Shown: in pieces, positions 17,782 through 26,677 of the stretch
How the letters are laid out: each line of letters opens with the position of its first letter
Position numbering within the stretch: the stretch's first letter is position 1
NCBI RefSeq assembly: GCF_020026455.1
Contig: NZ_JAHHQJ010000015.1
Coordinates: 1-64,000 of the forward strand
DNA: 64,000 bases
From: Alistipes sp.
GTDB taxonomy: Bacteria > Bacteroidota > Bacteroidia > Bacteroidales > Rikenellaceae
Direction: 5' to 3'
Program-made: the position numbers and the translations under genes
Notes under the pieces: model-generated
The model's input: the letters and a program-made list of their open reading frames with translations, nothing else
Told to the model about the DNA's origin: nothing
Database searches by the model: none

Positions 17782-19281
17782 ATGTTCAAGCATCCTAAAG
17801 GTTTGATTGCCGCAGCTCTCGCCAATACGGGCGAACGTTTCGGTTTCTACACCATGATGGCCATTCTGACGCTGTTTCTGATGTCGAAATTCGGTATCGA
17901 CGGCGAGCAGGCCGGGAAAATCTATTCGTTGTTCTATACCTTGATCTACCTCCTGGCGCTTGCCGGCGGTCTGATTGCCGACTGGCTGCGCAACTATAAG
18001 GGGACGATCACCGCGGGTATTCTGGTGATGACGGCGGGATATGCCGTGCTGATGATTCCCACCATTGAGTCGAAGGCCGTGGTGATCGGCGCACTGGTGG
18101 TGATCGCCTTCGGCAACGGTCTGTTCAAGGGCAACCTCCAGGCTCTCGTGGGGCAGCTTTACGACAACGAGCAGTATGCCAAACTGCGCGACACGGGTTT
18201 TCAGATCTTCTACATGTTCATCAACATCGGCGCGGTGTTCGCACCGTTTGCCGCCGTGGGTGTGCGCAACTGGTGGCTCCGCACGCAGGGATTCCTCTAT
18301 AACTCCGACCTCTCGGCCCTCTGCCACCAGTATATCGGCGGCACGATGAGCCCCGACGTTGCCCAGGGTCGCTTCAGCGAGCTGGCTGCCCAGGTGAGCC
18401 TGGGCGGTGCCCCGGCGGACATGGGTGTTTTCGCCCAGAGCTATCTCAACGCCTTCAACACCGGATTCCACTATGCGTTCGGCGTGGCTATCGTTGCGCT
18501 GGCCTTCTCGCTGATCGTTTTCCTCGCCAACAAGAAGAAGCTGCCCGATCCCTCGGGTGCCGCCGCTGCCAAGGTGACGCCTTCAAAGGCCGAAATCCAG
18601 CAGGATGCGCGTGAGATCAAACAGCGCCTCTATGCCCTGTTCGCCGTCTTCGCCATCGTGATCTTCTTCTGGTTCTCGTTCCACCAGAACGGACTGACGC
18701 TGACGCTCTTCGCCCAGGACTACACCCGTCTCGAAATTTTAGGCGTGCCCATCACGGCCGAGATTTTCCAGTCGGCCAACCCCTTCTGCGTGGTGCTCCT
18801 CACTCCGGTCGTCATCGCCGTGTTTGCCTGGCTGCGCAACCGCGGCAAGGAGCCTTCGACCCCGATGAAGATCGCAATCGGAATGGGCATCGCCGCATTT
18901 GCCTACGTGCTGATGGTCTTCGGCTCGCTGAGCCTTCCCAAACTGGCTGAAGTCCAGGCGCAGGGCGGTCTTTCGTTCGCCGAGCGCGTCTCGCCGTGGC
19001 TGCTGGTGGCTACCTACCTGATCCTGACCATCGCCGAACTGTTCATCTCGCCGCTGGGCCTGTCGTTCGTGTCGAAGGTCGCCCCGCAGAAACTCCAGGG
19101 TCTGATGCAGGGCTGCTGGCTGGGCGCCACGGCGCTGGGCAACGGCCTGCTGTTCATCGGCCCGATCCTCTACAAGCGCATTTCGATCTCCTTGACGTGG
19201 AGCATCTTCGTAATCGTCTGCGCCATCTCGATGTTCGCCATGCTGGCCATGGTCAAATGGCTCGAACGGGTCACGAAATAG
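17782..19281 (+). CDS. Proton-dependent oligopeptide (POT/PTR2) transporter
   Basis: This inner-membrane symporter of the major facilitator superfamily imports di- and tripeptides. The 499-residue protein has about 12-14 membrane helices. The POT signature is at the N-terminus (LANTGERFGFYTMMAILTLF, including the ExxER-like GERFGFY), and the second PTR2 motif region is FYMFINIGAVFAPF near residue 155. A ~50-residue soluble insertion with LPDPSGAAAAK precedes the second half. The C-terminal half contains the FWFSFHQNGLTLTLF helix. It is monocistronic, ended by a strong terminator at 19301. Confidence 0.93.
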   Translation: MFKHPKGLIAAALANTGERFGFYTMMAILTLFLMSKFGIDGEQAGKIYSLFYTLIYLLALAGGLIADWLRNYKGTITAGILVMTAGYAVLMIPTIESKAVVIGALVVIAFGNGLFKGNLQALVGQLYDNEQYAKLRDTGFQIFYMFINIGAVFAPFAAVGVRNWWLRTQGFLYNSDLSALCHQYIGGTMSPDVAQGRFSELAAQVSLGGAPADMGVFAQSYLNAFNTGFHYAFGVAIVALAFSLIVFLANKKKLPDPSGAAAAKVTPSKAEIQQDAREIKQRLYALFAVFAIVIFFWFSFHQNGLTLTLFAQDYTRLEILGVPITAEIFQSANPFCVVLLTPVVIAVFAWLRNRGKEPSTPMKIAIGMGIAAFAYVLMVFGSLSLPKLAEVQAQGGLSFAERVSPWLLVATYLILTIAELFISPLGLSFVSKVAPQKLQGLMQGCWLGATALGNGLLFIGPILYKRISISLTWSIFVIVCAISMFAMLAMVKWLERVTK

Positions 19282-19300
19282 ACGGGGATCCCCGTTTTGG

Positions 19301-19335
19301 ACAAAGCCGCCGCAGAACTCCTGCGGCGGCTTTGT
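19301..19335 (+). terminator. Terminator of the POT transporter gene
   Basis: A perfect 15-bp stem (ACAAAGCCGCCGCAG and its complement) with loop AACTC, followed by a short T-rich stretch. Confidence 0.85.
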
Positions 19336-19345
19336 TTGTCGCCCC

Positions 19346-19460
19346 GTGAAGCCCGACCTGCTGTGAAGCCCGACCTGCTGTGAAGCCCGACCTGCTGTGA
19401 AGCCCGATCTACTGTGGAGCCCGCCCTGTGGAGCCCGCCCCGTGGAGCCCGCCCCGTGCG
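19346..19460. repeat. Tandem repeat, 17-nt then 14-nt period
   Basis: The unit GTGAAGCCCGACCTGCT starts at 19346, 19363, 19380, 19397 and 19414 (variants toward the end). Shortened 14-nt units GTGGAGCCCGCCC(T/C) follow from 19428, 19442 and 19456. It lies directly after the POT terminator. The remaining ~220 nt up to the TetR gene hold further C-rich sequence and then the AT-rich TetR promoter. Confidence 0.85.
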
Positions 19461-19624
19461 GCCCTGCGACGATTTTCCCGATCTGCGGACAGCCCCCCCC
19501 CTCGACAACGCCTGCAATCCGACTGCCGGGGGCGGTTCCCGCATCCGATTTTGCGCCAAAGAGACTCGTAAAGTCTCCTTTTTTGTCGTTTTTGTCAAAA
19601 AACCGGGAAAAACAGAAAACTTTT

Positions 19625-19663
19625 TTTGTTTTACGGGTTTTCGTGCATATATTTGTACCCGTA
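19625..19663 (+). promoter_or_regulatory. TetR promoter with an overlapping inverted repeat
   Basis: TTTG (19625-19628), a 19-nt gap and TATATTTG (19648-19655) form a complete Bacteroidetes promoter. The inverted repeat TACGGGT (19632-19638) / ACCCGTA (19657-19663) brackets the -7 box, a sensible place for an auto-repressing TetR operator (inference). Confidence 0.5.
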
Positions 19664-19679
19664 TCAATAGGATTGGATC

Positions 19680-20315
19680 ATGGATCAGAGGGAACGAATC
19701 ATTGAACAGGCGATGCACATGTTCGTCTCGCAGGGCATCAAGTCGGTGCGCATGGACGACATTGCGCAGCAGTTGGGCGTTTCGAAACGCACGCTTTACG
19801 AACTGTTCGGCGACAAGGAGGGGCTGCTCTACCTGGCGATGGATTGCTATTTCGAAAAGAAACGCGTCGAACGCGCCGCGGCATGTGCCGATGCGCGCAA
19901 CGTGCTCGAAGCGATGTTCATGGTGCTGGGCAGTGTGATGGACAGCGCCGAGGTCATCCAGCGGCTGCTGAACAGCCTGCGCAAGTTTTACCCGGCGGTG
20001 CACGAGAAGATGACGCGCGAAGGCAGCGCCAAGAGCCGCCGCGACCTGCGGGTGATGCTGGAAACGGGTATCGCCGACGGGCTGTTCGTCGGTACGATCA
20101 ATATCGAGCTGGCCATTTCGGTGCTTTACTACACGGCTTCGGCCATCACCGTGCGCAAGGACCTCATCCTGCCTGCGGGCATGACCGAGCGTGAAGCGTT
20201 CGTGCAGATCATCAGCAACTTTTTCCGCGGCATCTCCACGACCAAGGGGCTGCTGCTCGTCGACGACTACCTGAAACGCTACGAGCCGGCCAAAACCGGC
20301 CGCCGGATGCAGTAG
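19680..20315 (+). CDS. TetR/AcrR-family transcriptional regulator
   Basis: The 211-residue regulator probably represses the efflux operon that follows. The N-terminal helix-turn-helix is clear: ERIIEQAMHMFVSQGIKSVRMDDIAQQLGVSKRTLYELF (split across residues 5-43), followed by GDKEGLLYLAM. The C-terminal ligand-binding half is not distinctive. It lies 83 nt upstream of the TolC-like gene on the same strand, the usual order of Bacteroidales RND operons. An inverted repeat overlaps its own promoter. Confidence 0.9.
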   Translation: MDQRERIIEQAMHMFVSQGIKSVRMDDIAQQLGVSKRTLYELFGDKEGLLYLAMDCYFEKKRVERAAACADARNVLEAMFMVLGSVMDSAEVIQRLLNSLRKFYPAVHEKMTREGSAKSRRDLRVMLETGIADGLFVGTINIELAISVLYYTASAITVRKDLILPAGMTEREAFVQIISNFFRGISTTKGLLLVDDYLKRYEPAKTGRRMQ

Positions 20316-20383
20316 CCGACGCACGGCACCGGGAGGGGAGGGCCTCGGTCGTCCCGCTCGTCGGCATACGGGATAATGACACA

Positions 20384-20391
20384 TATTTTTA
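20384..20391 (+). promoter_or_regulatory. Possible second promoter for the efflux genes
   Basis: TATTTTTA resembles TAnnTTTG, but it ends only 7 nt before the TolC-like start. The operon may instead be read through from the TetR promoter. Confidence 0.25.
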
Positions 20392-20398
20392 CCGGATA

Positions 20399-21745
20399 AT
20401 GATGAAACGACTTTTTTTGATCCTTGCCTTCTGTGCGGCAGGCCTCGCCGGAGCTTCGGCGCAGATGCGGCTGACGCTTCCCCAGGCGCTGGATCTCGCC
20501 TTGAGCGAAAATCCGACCGTCAAGGTCGCGGAGATGGAGGTGCAGCGCTACGACTACGTGAAGCGCCAGGCGTGGGGCAACCTGCTGCCGCAGCTTTCGG
20601 TGTCGGGCAACTACACCCGTTCGATCGTGAAGTCCGAGATGCGCGGCGGCATTTCGTTCGGCGCCGATAACACCTTCGCCGTGCAGGGCGATCTGTCGCT
20701 GCCGCTCTTCGCGCCGTCGGTCTACCGCACGCTGAAGATGAACGACGCGCAGATGGCCACGGCCGTGGAGGCCGCACGCGCCTCGCGCATCGACCTGGCG
20801 GCCGAGGTGAAGAAGGCCTTTTACAACATCCTGCTCGCCGAGCAGTCGCTTGCCGTGCTCCGCGAGTCGGAGACCACGGTGCGGCATACGGTCGACGATA
20901 CACAGGTGCAGTACAACCACGGGCTGGCCTCGGAATACGACCTGCTGACGGCGCAGGTGCAGCTGAGCAACCTCAAGCCCACGATTCTCCAGACCGAAAA
21001 TTCGATCAAGCTGGCCAAGCTGATGCTCAAGATGTACCTTTCGATTCCCGAGGAGGTGGAGATCGAGGTGGTGGGCGAGCTGGACGCCCTGCGCGACGAA
21101 GTGCTGGCCGGGACGGACGGGCTGACCACCGACGTGGCGGAGAACTCCGACCTGCGCTCGCTCGACCTGCAGGAGGAGGTCCTCCGCCGTTCGCTCAAGG
21201 CGGCCAATGCGGGGCGCCTGCCGACGCTCGCGGCCTTCGGGTCGGTCTCCTATACGGGTAACGACATGGAGCCCTTCAAATTCGGCGGTGCCTCCACCGC
21301 GACGGACGATTCCAAATATTTCTGGACCCATCCGATCTCGGTCGGTCTGCAACTCTCGGTCCCCATCTTCTCGGGTCTGACGAAGATGAACCGGTCGCGC
21401 GAGCTGAAAAACCAGATTGCGCAGCTGACGCTTCAGCGCGATTATGCCCGGCAGCAGATCGAGGTGCAGGTGCGCTCGGCGCTGAATGACCTGCTGACCG
21501 CCCGCGAGACGATGTACACCCAGGAGCTGACCGTCGAGCAGGCTCGCAAGGCCTACCAGATCTCCGACACCCGTTACCGGGCGGGCGCGGGGACGATCCT
21601 CGAGCTCAACAGCGCACAACTCGCGCAGACGCAGGCGCAGCTGAACTTCTCGCAGGCGATCTTCGACTACCTTTCGGCCAAGGCCGAGTACGACCGCATC
21701 ATCGGCCGCGAACACGAAACCGGCGGCGAACACGAAAATAAATAA
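20399..21745 (+). CDS. TolC-family outer-membrane efflux protein
   Basis: This forms the outer-membrane exit duct of the RND pump encoded downstream. The 448-residue protein has a signal peptide (FLILAFCAAGLAGASA), followed by LTLPQALDLALSENP, the typical opening of an outer-membrane efflux protein domain. Two such domains follow, with long coiled-coil helices (IEVQVRSALNDLLTARE; STLEL-like TILELNSAQLAQTQAQLN). Two ATGs are adjacent at 20399 and 20402; either is possible. The adaptor gene starts 21 nt after the stop. Confidence 0.93.
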   Translation: MMKRLFLILAFCAAGLAGASAQMRLTLPQALDLALSENPTVKVAEMEVQRYDYVKRQAWGNLLPQLSVSGNYTRSIVKSEMRGGISFGADNTFAVQGDLSLPLFAPSVYRTLKMNDAQMATAVEAARASRIDLAAEVKKAFYNILLAEQSLAVLRESETTVRHTVDDTQVQYNHGLASEYDLLTAQVQLSNLKPTILQTENSIKLAKLMLKMYLSIPEEVEIEVVGELDALRDEVLAGTDGLTTDVAENSDLRSLDLQEEVLRRSLKAANAGRLPTLAAFGSVSYTGNDMEPFKFGGASTATDDSKYFWTHPISVGLQLSVPIFSGLTKMNRSRELKNQIAQLTLQRDYARQQIEVQVRSALNDLLTARETMYTQELTVEQARKAYQISDTRYRAGAGTILELNSAQLAQTQAQLNFSQAIFDYLSAKAEYDRIIGREHETGGEHENK

Positions 21746-21766
21746 AAAACCAGGATAAGGAACGTT

Positions 21767-22780
21767 ATGAAACGAATCGTGATTTTGTGCATCGCCGCTC
21801 TCTCTTTCGCCGGCTGCACGGGTAAGAAAGGCGTGACCGCCGTTGCGGAAGACAAAGGCGTGCTGACCAAAAGCGCCGTTGCCGAAGAGGCTTCCGTGCG
21901 GCTCACGGAGGTCTTCACCTCCGAGATCGAGCCTTACCGGGAGAACGACATCACCCCGGCGGCTTCGGGTGTGCACATCGACAAGATCAACGTCGAGGTG
22001 GGCGATCCGGTGCGCGAGGGCCAGCTCCTTGTGACGCTCGACCCCACGCAGTATACCCAGCAGCTGGTGCAGCTGAAGACCGTCGAGGACGACTACAACC
22101 GCCTGCTGCCGGTCTACGAGGCCGGAGGCATCTCGGCCCAGCAGATCGAGCAGGCCAAGGCCCAGCTGGACGTGCAGCGCGAGGTGGTCGCCAACCTCAG
22201 GAAGAACATCGAGGTGCGTTCGCCCATTTCGGGCGTCGTCACGGCGCGCAACTATGAGTCCGGCGACCTGTTCGCCCAGCAGCCGATCCTGCACATCATG
22301 CAGATCGATCCGCTGAAGGTCATCGCCAACATTTCGGAGCAGTATTTCCCCAACGTGAAGGAGGGTATGCCGGTGCAGCTGGCCGTCGACATCTTCCCCG
22401 ACGAGGAGTTTACGGGCACGGTGTCGCTGATCTACCCGGCACTCGACCCCACGACCCGCACCTTCAAGGTCGAGGTCAAGGTCCCCAACGCCCGGCGCCG
22501 GCTGCGTCCGGGCATGTATGCGCGTGCGACCTTCGACATGGGCAGCAAGGAGGGTGTGCTGGTCCCCGACGTAGCCGTGCAGAAGCAGATCGGTTCGTCG
22601 GAGCGCTACCTCTATGTCATCGTCGGTGACTCGGTTGCCGAGCGCCGTTCGGTCAAGGTGGGACGCCAGATCGGCGACCGCGTGGACATCCTCTCGGGTG
22701 TCGAAGCGGGTGAGCCGGTAGCCGTTACGGCCTTGTCGAAACTTTTCGACGGCGCCAAAGTGGAAATTAAAAAAGACTAA
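21767..22780 (+). CDS. RND efflux periplasmic adaptor (membrane fusion protein)
   Basis: The 337-residue lipoprotein joins the inner-membrane pump to the TolC duct. The lipobox is FAGC near residue 19. The family layout is complete: a biotinyl-lipoyl half (INVEVGDPVREGQLLVTLD), a short coiled coil (QQIEQAKAQLDVQREVVANL), the second lipoyl half (VRSPISGVVTARNYESGDLF), a beta-barrel (LSLI-type TGTVSLIYPALDPTTRTF), and the RPGMYARATF segment. The pump gene begins 15 nt after the stop. Confidence 0.93.
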   Translation: MKRIVILCIAALSFAGCTGKKGVTAVAEDKGVLTKSAVAEEASVRLTEVFTSEIEPYRENDITPAASGVHIDKINVEVGDPVREGQLLVTLDPTQYTQQLVQLKTVEDDYNRLLPVYEAGGISAQQIEQAKAQLDVQREVVANLRKNIEVRSPISGVVTARNYESGDLFAQQPILHIMQIDPLKVIANISEQYFPNVKEGMPVQLAVDIFPDEEFTGTVSLIYPALDPTTRTFKVEVKVPNARRRLRPGMYARATFDMGSKEGVLVPDVAVQKQIGSSERYLYVIVGDSVAERRSVKVGRQIGDRVDILSGVEAGEPVAVTALSKLFDGAKVEIKKD

Positions 22781-22795
22781 AACAGCCCCTTTCCG

Positions 22796-25700
22796 ATGAA
22801 AATTTACGAAAGCGCGGTCCGCAAACCGATCTCCACGATCCTGCTGTTTGTCGGCGTGATGGTCTTCGGACTCTTCTCGCTGACACACCTGGCCGTGGAC
22901 CAGTATCCCGAGATCGAGATACCCCAGATTTCGGTGATCACGATGTATCCGGGCGCCAATGCCGCCGACATCGAGACCAACATCACCCGTGTGCTGGAGG
23001 ACAACCTCAACACGGTGAGCAACCTCAGGAAACTGACCTCCAAGTCGCAGGATAACGTCTCGATGATCACCATCGAGTTCGAATACGGCTCCGACCTGAA
23101 CGAAGGGGCCAATGAAATCCGCGACGTGGTCTCGCGCGTGCAGTCGATGCTGCCCGAAGGCATCGACTACCCGACGATTTTCAAGTTCTCGACCTCGATG
23201 ATCCCCGTGATGATGATCGCCGTCACGGCCGAGGAGAGCTACCCGGCGCTGAACAAGATCCTCGACGACAAGCTGGTCAACGTGCTCAACCGCGTCGACG
23301 GCGTGGGTGCCGTGTCGATCGTCGGCGCCCCCGAACGCGAGGTGCAGGTCAACGTCGACCCGGCCCGGCTGGAGGCCTACAACCTGACCGTCGAGCAGCT
23401 GGGGCAGATCATCGCCGCCGAGAATGTCAACATCCCCAGCGGTACGATCGATGTGGGCAACAACACCTTCAACATCAAGGCCGACGGTGAGTTCCATCTC
23501 TCGGACGAACTGCGCAAGGTCGTGGTGTCGAACGCCGGGGGCCGCACGGTGAAACTTTCGGATGTGGCCCAGATCCGCGATACGCTCGAAAAGGCCACGA
23601 TGGACGAGCGCGTCAACGGCCAGCGCGGCGTGCGCGTGATGTTCCAGAAACAGTCGGGAGCCAACACCGTGAATATCGTCCATGAAATCCAGTCGCGTCT
23701 GCCCGAGATCCAGAAAACCCTCCCGAAGGATGTCCGGATGGAGCTGATTTTCGAAGGTTCGCAGGAGATCACCGACGCCATCGGGTCGCTCTCGGAGACC
23801 ATTCTCTACGCCTTCGTCTTCGTCGTGCTGGTGGTGATGGCCTTCCTCGGGCGCTGGCGTGCGACGCTGATCATATGCATGACGATCCCCGTGTCGCTGA
23901 TCTGTTCGTTCATCTACCTCTTCGCCACGGGCTCCACGCTGAACATCATCTCGCTCTCGTCGCTCTCCATCGCCATCGGTATGGTGGTCGACGACGCCAT
24001 CGTGGTGCTGGAGAACATCACCTCGCACATCGAGCGGGGTTCGAACCCGAAGGAGGCGGCCATCTATGCCACCAACGAGGTGTGGCTGTCGGTCATCGCT
24101 ACGACACTGGTGGTTGTTGCGGTGTTCCTGCCGCTGACGATGGTTCCGGGCATGGCGGGTATCCTGTTCCGCGAACTGGGCTGGATCGTGACGATCGTGG
24201 TCTGTGTTTCGACCATGGCGGCCATTTCGCTGACCCCGATGATGTCGGCCTACCTGCTCAAACTCGACGGCGGTGAACACGACTACAAGGGCTTCGGCGT
24301 GGTCTACAAGCCGATCGACCGGGCGCTCGAATGGCTCGACAGCGCCTATGCCCGTTCGCTCGACTGGGTCGTACGCCACCGCCGGATCACCTTCTTCTCG
24401 ATGATGTCGATCTTCGTCGTGTCGCTGGGACTGCTGACGCGTGTTCCCTCCGAGTTTTTCCCGCCCTCGGACAACGGCCGCATTTCGGCCATGGTCGAAC
24501 TGGAGCAGAACGTCGGTGTCGACTACACGGCGCGCATCGCCCGGCAGATCGACAGCATCATCTATGCGAAATATCCCGAGATCGTGCTCGTCTCGGCGTC
24601 GGCCGGCGCCAACTCGTCGGACAACGCCTTTGCGGCGATGCAGACCACCGGTTCGCACATCATCAACTACAACGTGCGCCTGAGCGACGTGGCGGAGCGC
24701 GAACGGTCGATCTACGTCATCTCCGACCTGCTGCGCGGCGATCTGTCCCGGATTCCCGAAATCCGCCAGTATACGGTCACTCCCGGCGGACAGTCGGGCA
24801 GCATGAGCGGTTCGGCAACGGTGAACGTCAAGGTCTTCGGTTATGACATGGATGTGACGAACGCCGTAGCCAACGACCTGAAGGAGAAGATGCGCCATCT
24901 GGCGGGCGTCCGCGACGTGAAACTTTCGCGCGACGATCTGCGCCCCGAGTACAACGTGGTCTTCGACCGCGACCGGCTGTCGTACTACGGCATCAGCAGC
25001 GCCGAGGCGTCGCAGGCCGTGCGTAACCGCATCGACGGTCTCGTGGCCTCGAAATATCGCGAGGACGGCGACGAGTACGACATCATCGTGCGTTATGCCG
25101 AGCCGTTCCGCAACCGCATCGAGGATGTCGGCAACATCACGCTCTACAACGCGCAGGGCCGCCCCGTGAAACTCAAGGAGGTGGGAACCGTCACGGAGGA
25201 GTACGCTGCGCCGATGATCGAGCGCGAGAACCGCCAGCGTGTCATTTCGGTCCAGTCGACCCTCGGGGCCGGCGTTGCCCTGGGCGAAGTGGTTGCCGAG
25301 GTCGAGAAACTCATCGCCGGCTATCCTGTGCCCGACGGCGTGGACCTCGAGGTGGGCGGTACGGTCGAGGACCAGGGCGACGCCTTCAGCGACCTGGGGA
25401 CGCTACTCATCCTGATCGTCATTCTGGTCTATATCGTGATGGCCACGCAGTTCGAGTCGCTCAAGTTCCCGTTCATCATCATGTTCACCATTCCGTTTGC
25501 CTTCACGGGCGTGTTCCTCGCGCTGTGGATGACCTCCACGCCGCTGTCGCTGATCGCTCTGATCGGAGCCATCATGCTGGTGGGTATCGTGACGAAGAAC
25601 GGTATCGTGATGGTGGACTACATGAACCTGCTGATCGAGCGCGGTTCGGGAGTCTTCGACGCGGTGATCGCCGGCGGCAAGAGCCGTCTGCGCCCGGTGC

Positions 25701-25936
25701 TGATGACCTCGTTCACGACCATTCTGGGCATGCTGCCGCTGGCGATCGGCACGGGAGCCGGTTCCGAGACGTGGCAGCCGATGGGTATTGCCGTGATCGG
25801 CGGTCTGACCTTCTCGACCATCCTCACGCTGTTCATCGTTCCGGTGCTCTACTCGATCCTCGTGAACCGCTCGCAGCGCAAGGAGCGCGAGAAACTGGCG
25901 CGCCTCGCGGCCGAACATCAGGCAAGTGTACATTAA
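22796..25936 (+). CDS. RND multidrug efflux pump, inner-membrane subunit
   Basis: This proton-driven AcrB/MexB-like transporter of 1046 residues expels drugs or other amphiphiles. It shows the start helix KPISTILLFVGVMVFGLF, two large periplasmic loops and 12 expected membrane helices. The proton-relay Asp pair is in GMVVDDAIVVLEN (TM4), and the matching Lys in GIVTKNGIVMVDYMN (TM10). FFPPSDNGRISAMVELEQ opens the second half. The gene order TetR, TolC, adaptor, pump, PG0541 is complete and unbroken. The substrate cannot be read from sequence. Confidence 0.95.
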   Translation: MKIYESAVRKPISTILLFVGVMVFGLFSLTHLAVDQYPEIEIPQISVITMYPGANAADIETNITRVLEDNLNTVSNLRKLTSKSQDNVSMITIEFEYGSDLNEGANEIRDVVSRVQSMLPEGIDYPTIFKFSTSMIPVMMIAVTAEESYPALNKILDDKLVNVLNRVDGVGAVSIVGAPEREVQVNVDPARLEAYNLTVEQLGQIIAAENVNIPSGTIDVGNNTFNIKADGEFHLSDELRKVVVSNAGGRTVKLSDVAQIRDTLEKATMDERVNGQRGVRVMFQKQSGANTVNIVHEIQSRLPEIQKTLPKDVRMELIFEGSQEITDAIGSLSETILYAFVFVVLVVMAFLGRWRATLIICMTIPVSLICSFIYLFATGSTLNIISLSSLSIAIGMVVDDAIVVLENITSHIERGSNPKEAAIYATNEVWLSVIATTLVVVAVFLPLTMVPGMAGILFRELGWIVTIVVCVSTMAAISLTPMMSAYLLKLDGGEHDYKGFGVVYKPIDRALEWLDSAYARSLDWVVRHRRITFFSMMSIFVVSLGLLTRVPSEFFPPSDNGRISAMVELEQNVGVDYTARIARQIDSIIYAKYPEIVLVSASAGANSSDNAFAAMQTTGSHIINYNVRLSDVAERERSIYVISDLLRGDLSRIPEIRQYTVTPGGQSGSMSGSATVNVKVFGYDMDVTNAVANDLKEKMRHLAGVRDVKLSRDDLRPEYNVVFDRDRLSYYGISSAEASQAVRNRIDGLVASKYREDGDEYDIIVRYAEPFRNRIEDVGNITLYNAQGRPVKLKEVGTVTEEYAAPMIERENRQRVISVQSTLGAGVALGEVVAEVEKLIAGYPVPDGVDLEVGGTVEDQGDAFSDLGTLLILIVILVYIVMATQFESLKFPFIIMFTIPFAFTGVFLALWMTSTPLSLIALIGAIMLVGIVTKNGIVMVDYMNLLIERGSGVFDAVIAGGKSRLRPVLMTSFTTILGMLPLAIGTGAGSETWQPMGIAVIGGLTFSTILTLFIVPVLYSILVNRSQRKEREKLARLAAEHQASVH

Positions 25937-25951
25937 TAAAGGGAAACGACT

Positions 25952-26245
25952 ATGAAAGCAGTATTTTTGTCATACAACCAGGCGCTGACCGACCGGGTGA
26001 ACGCCATTCTCGACGAGCAGGGTATCCGCGGCTTCACCAAATGGGCCCTGACCGAGGGTCGCGGCTCGGTCGACGGCGAACCCCACTACGGCACGCATGC
26101 GTGGCCTTCGATGAACGCCTCGATTCTGGCCATCGTCGACGATGAGAAGGTTGCTCCGCTGATGGAAGCCTTCCGCCAGATGGACGCAGCGACCCGGATG
26201 CAGGGGTCCCGGGCGTTTGTCTGGAATATCGAAAGCGGATTCTGA
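25952..26245 (+). CDS. PG0541-family transporter-associated protein
   Basis: A 97-residue soluble protein that I recognise as the small gene found after RND pumps in Bacteroidales (family name from memory). It has no signal peptide or membrane segment. The compact fold probably resembles P-II or divalent-ion-tolerance proteins (inference from the ILAIVDDEKVAPLMEAF pattern). It may sense or modulate pump activity. It begins 15 nt after the pump stop and ends the operon. Confidence 0.8.
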   Translation: MKAVFLSYNQALTDRVNAILDEQGIRGFTKWALTEGRGSVDGEPHYGTHAWPSMNASILAIVDDEKVAPLMEAFRQMDAATRMQGSRAFVWNIESGF

Positions 26246-26677
26246 TTCCGCAGCATGCGGCTTTCCTTGCCGCATATCCCTTCTGCGGGGCGAACGGAAT
26301 GTACTCGGGTACGATCCGTCCGCCCCGTTTTTCTGCCCCCCCCGGCCTGCTCCCTGGCTTCGACCTGCTCTGTTCTGACCTGACCTGACCTGCTCTGTTC
26401 TGACCTGACCTGCCTTGCCCCGACCAGACCTGACCTGATATTCCCGCCCCTTGCTCCTACCCGATCCCGGCCTCCCCAATCCCTTCCGGCTTCTCGTCCC
26501 TCTCTGCCCGCTCCCTCCCGACATGCTCGTCCCTCCCGAATTTCCGTCCTGATCCGCAGTCCCGAAGGCTCCGCCCGGAGCCGGATGGGATCCGGATGCG
26601 GCTCCGGGCGGGGCGAAAAGTGAAGCAATGCGCCGCAACGTGCCGGGAATTGCGCGATTTTTTCTACATTTGCATCC
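26246..26677. repeat. Intergenic region with GACCT repeats
   Basis: A weak hairpin (ATGCGGC/GCCGCAT, 26255-26275) may end the efflux operon. Between about 26341 and 26445, GACCT and GACCTGCTCTGTTCT units recur (starts 26362 and 26387, 25 nt apart, with GACCTGACCTG between). C/T-rich sequence (CTCCC, TCCCGA) continues to about 26560. The AT-rich end carries the promoter of the next gene. I see no gene. Confidence 0.6.
26665..26672 (+). promoter_or_regulatory. -7 promoter box immediately before the MBL-fold gene
   Basis: TACATTTG is an exact TAnnTTTG match, and only 5 nt separate it from the ATG at 26678. The transcript would have almost no leader. Confidence 0.5.

Noticed and set aside
19346..19460. 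CRISPR array
   Set aside because: Repeats are contiguous and 14-17 nt long with no unique spacers, and no cas genes are present. The same holds for 39787-39905 and 6280-6383.
20279..24898. A 1539-codon open frame on the minus strand opposite the efflux genes
   Set aside because: It lies entirely antisense to TolC, adaptor and RND genes with clear family motifs. GC-rich codon bias leaves the opposite frame open, and the predicted protein is a His/Arg/Asp-rich mixture without a fold.
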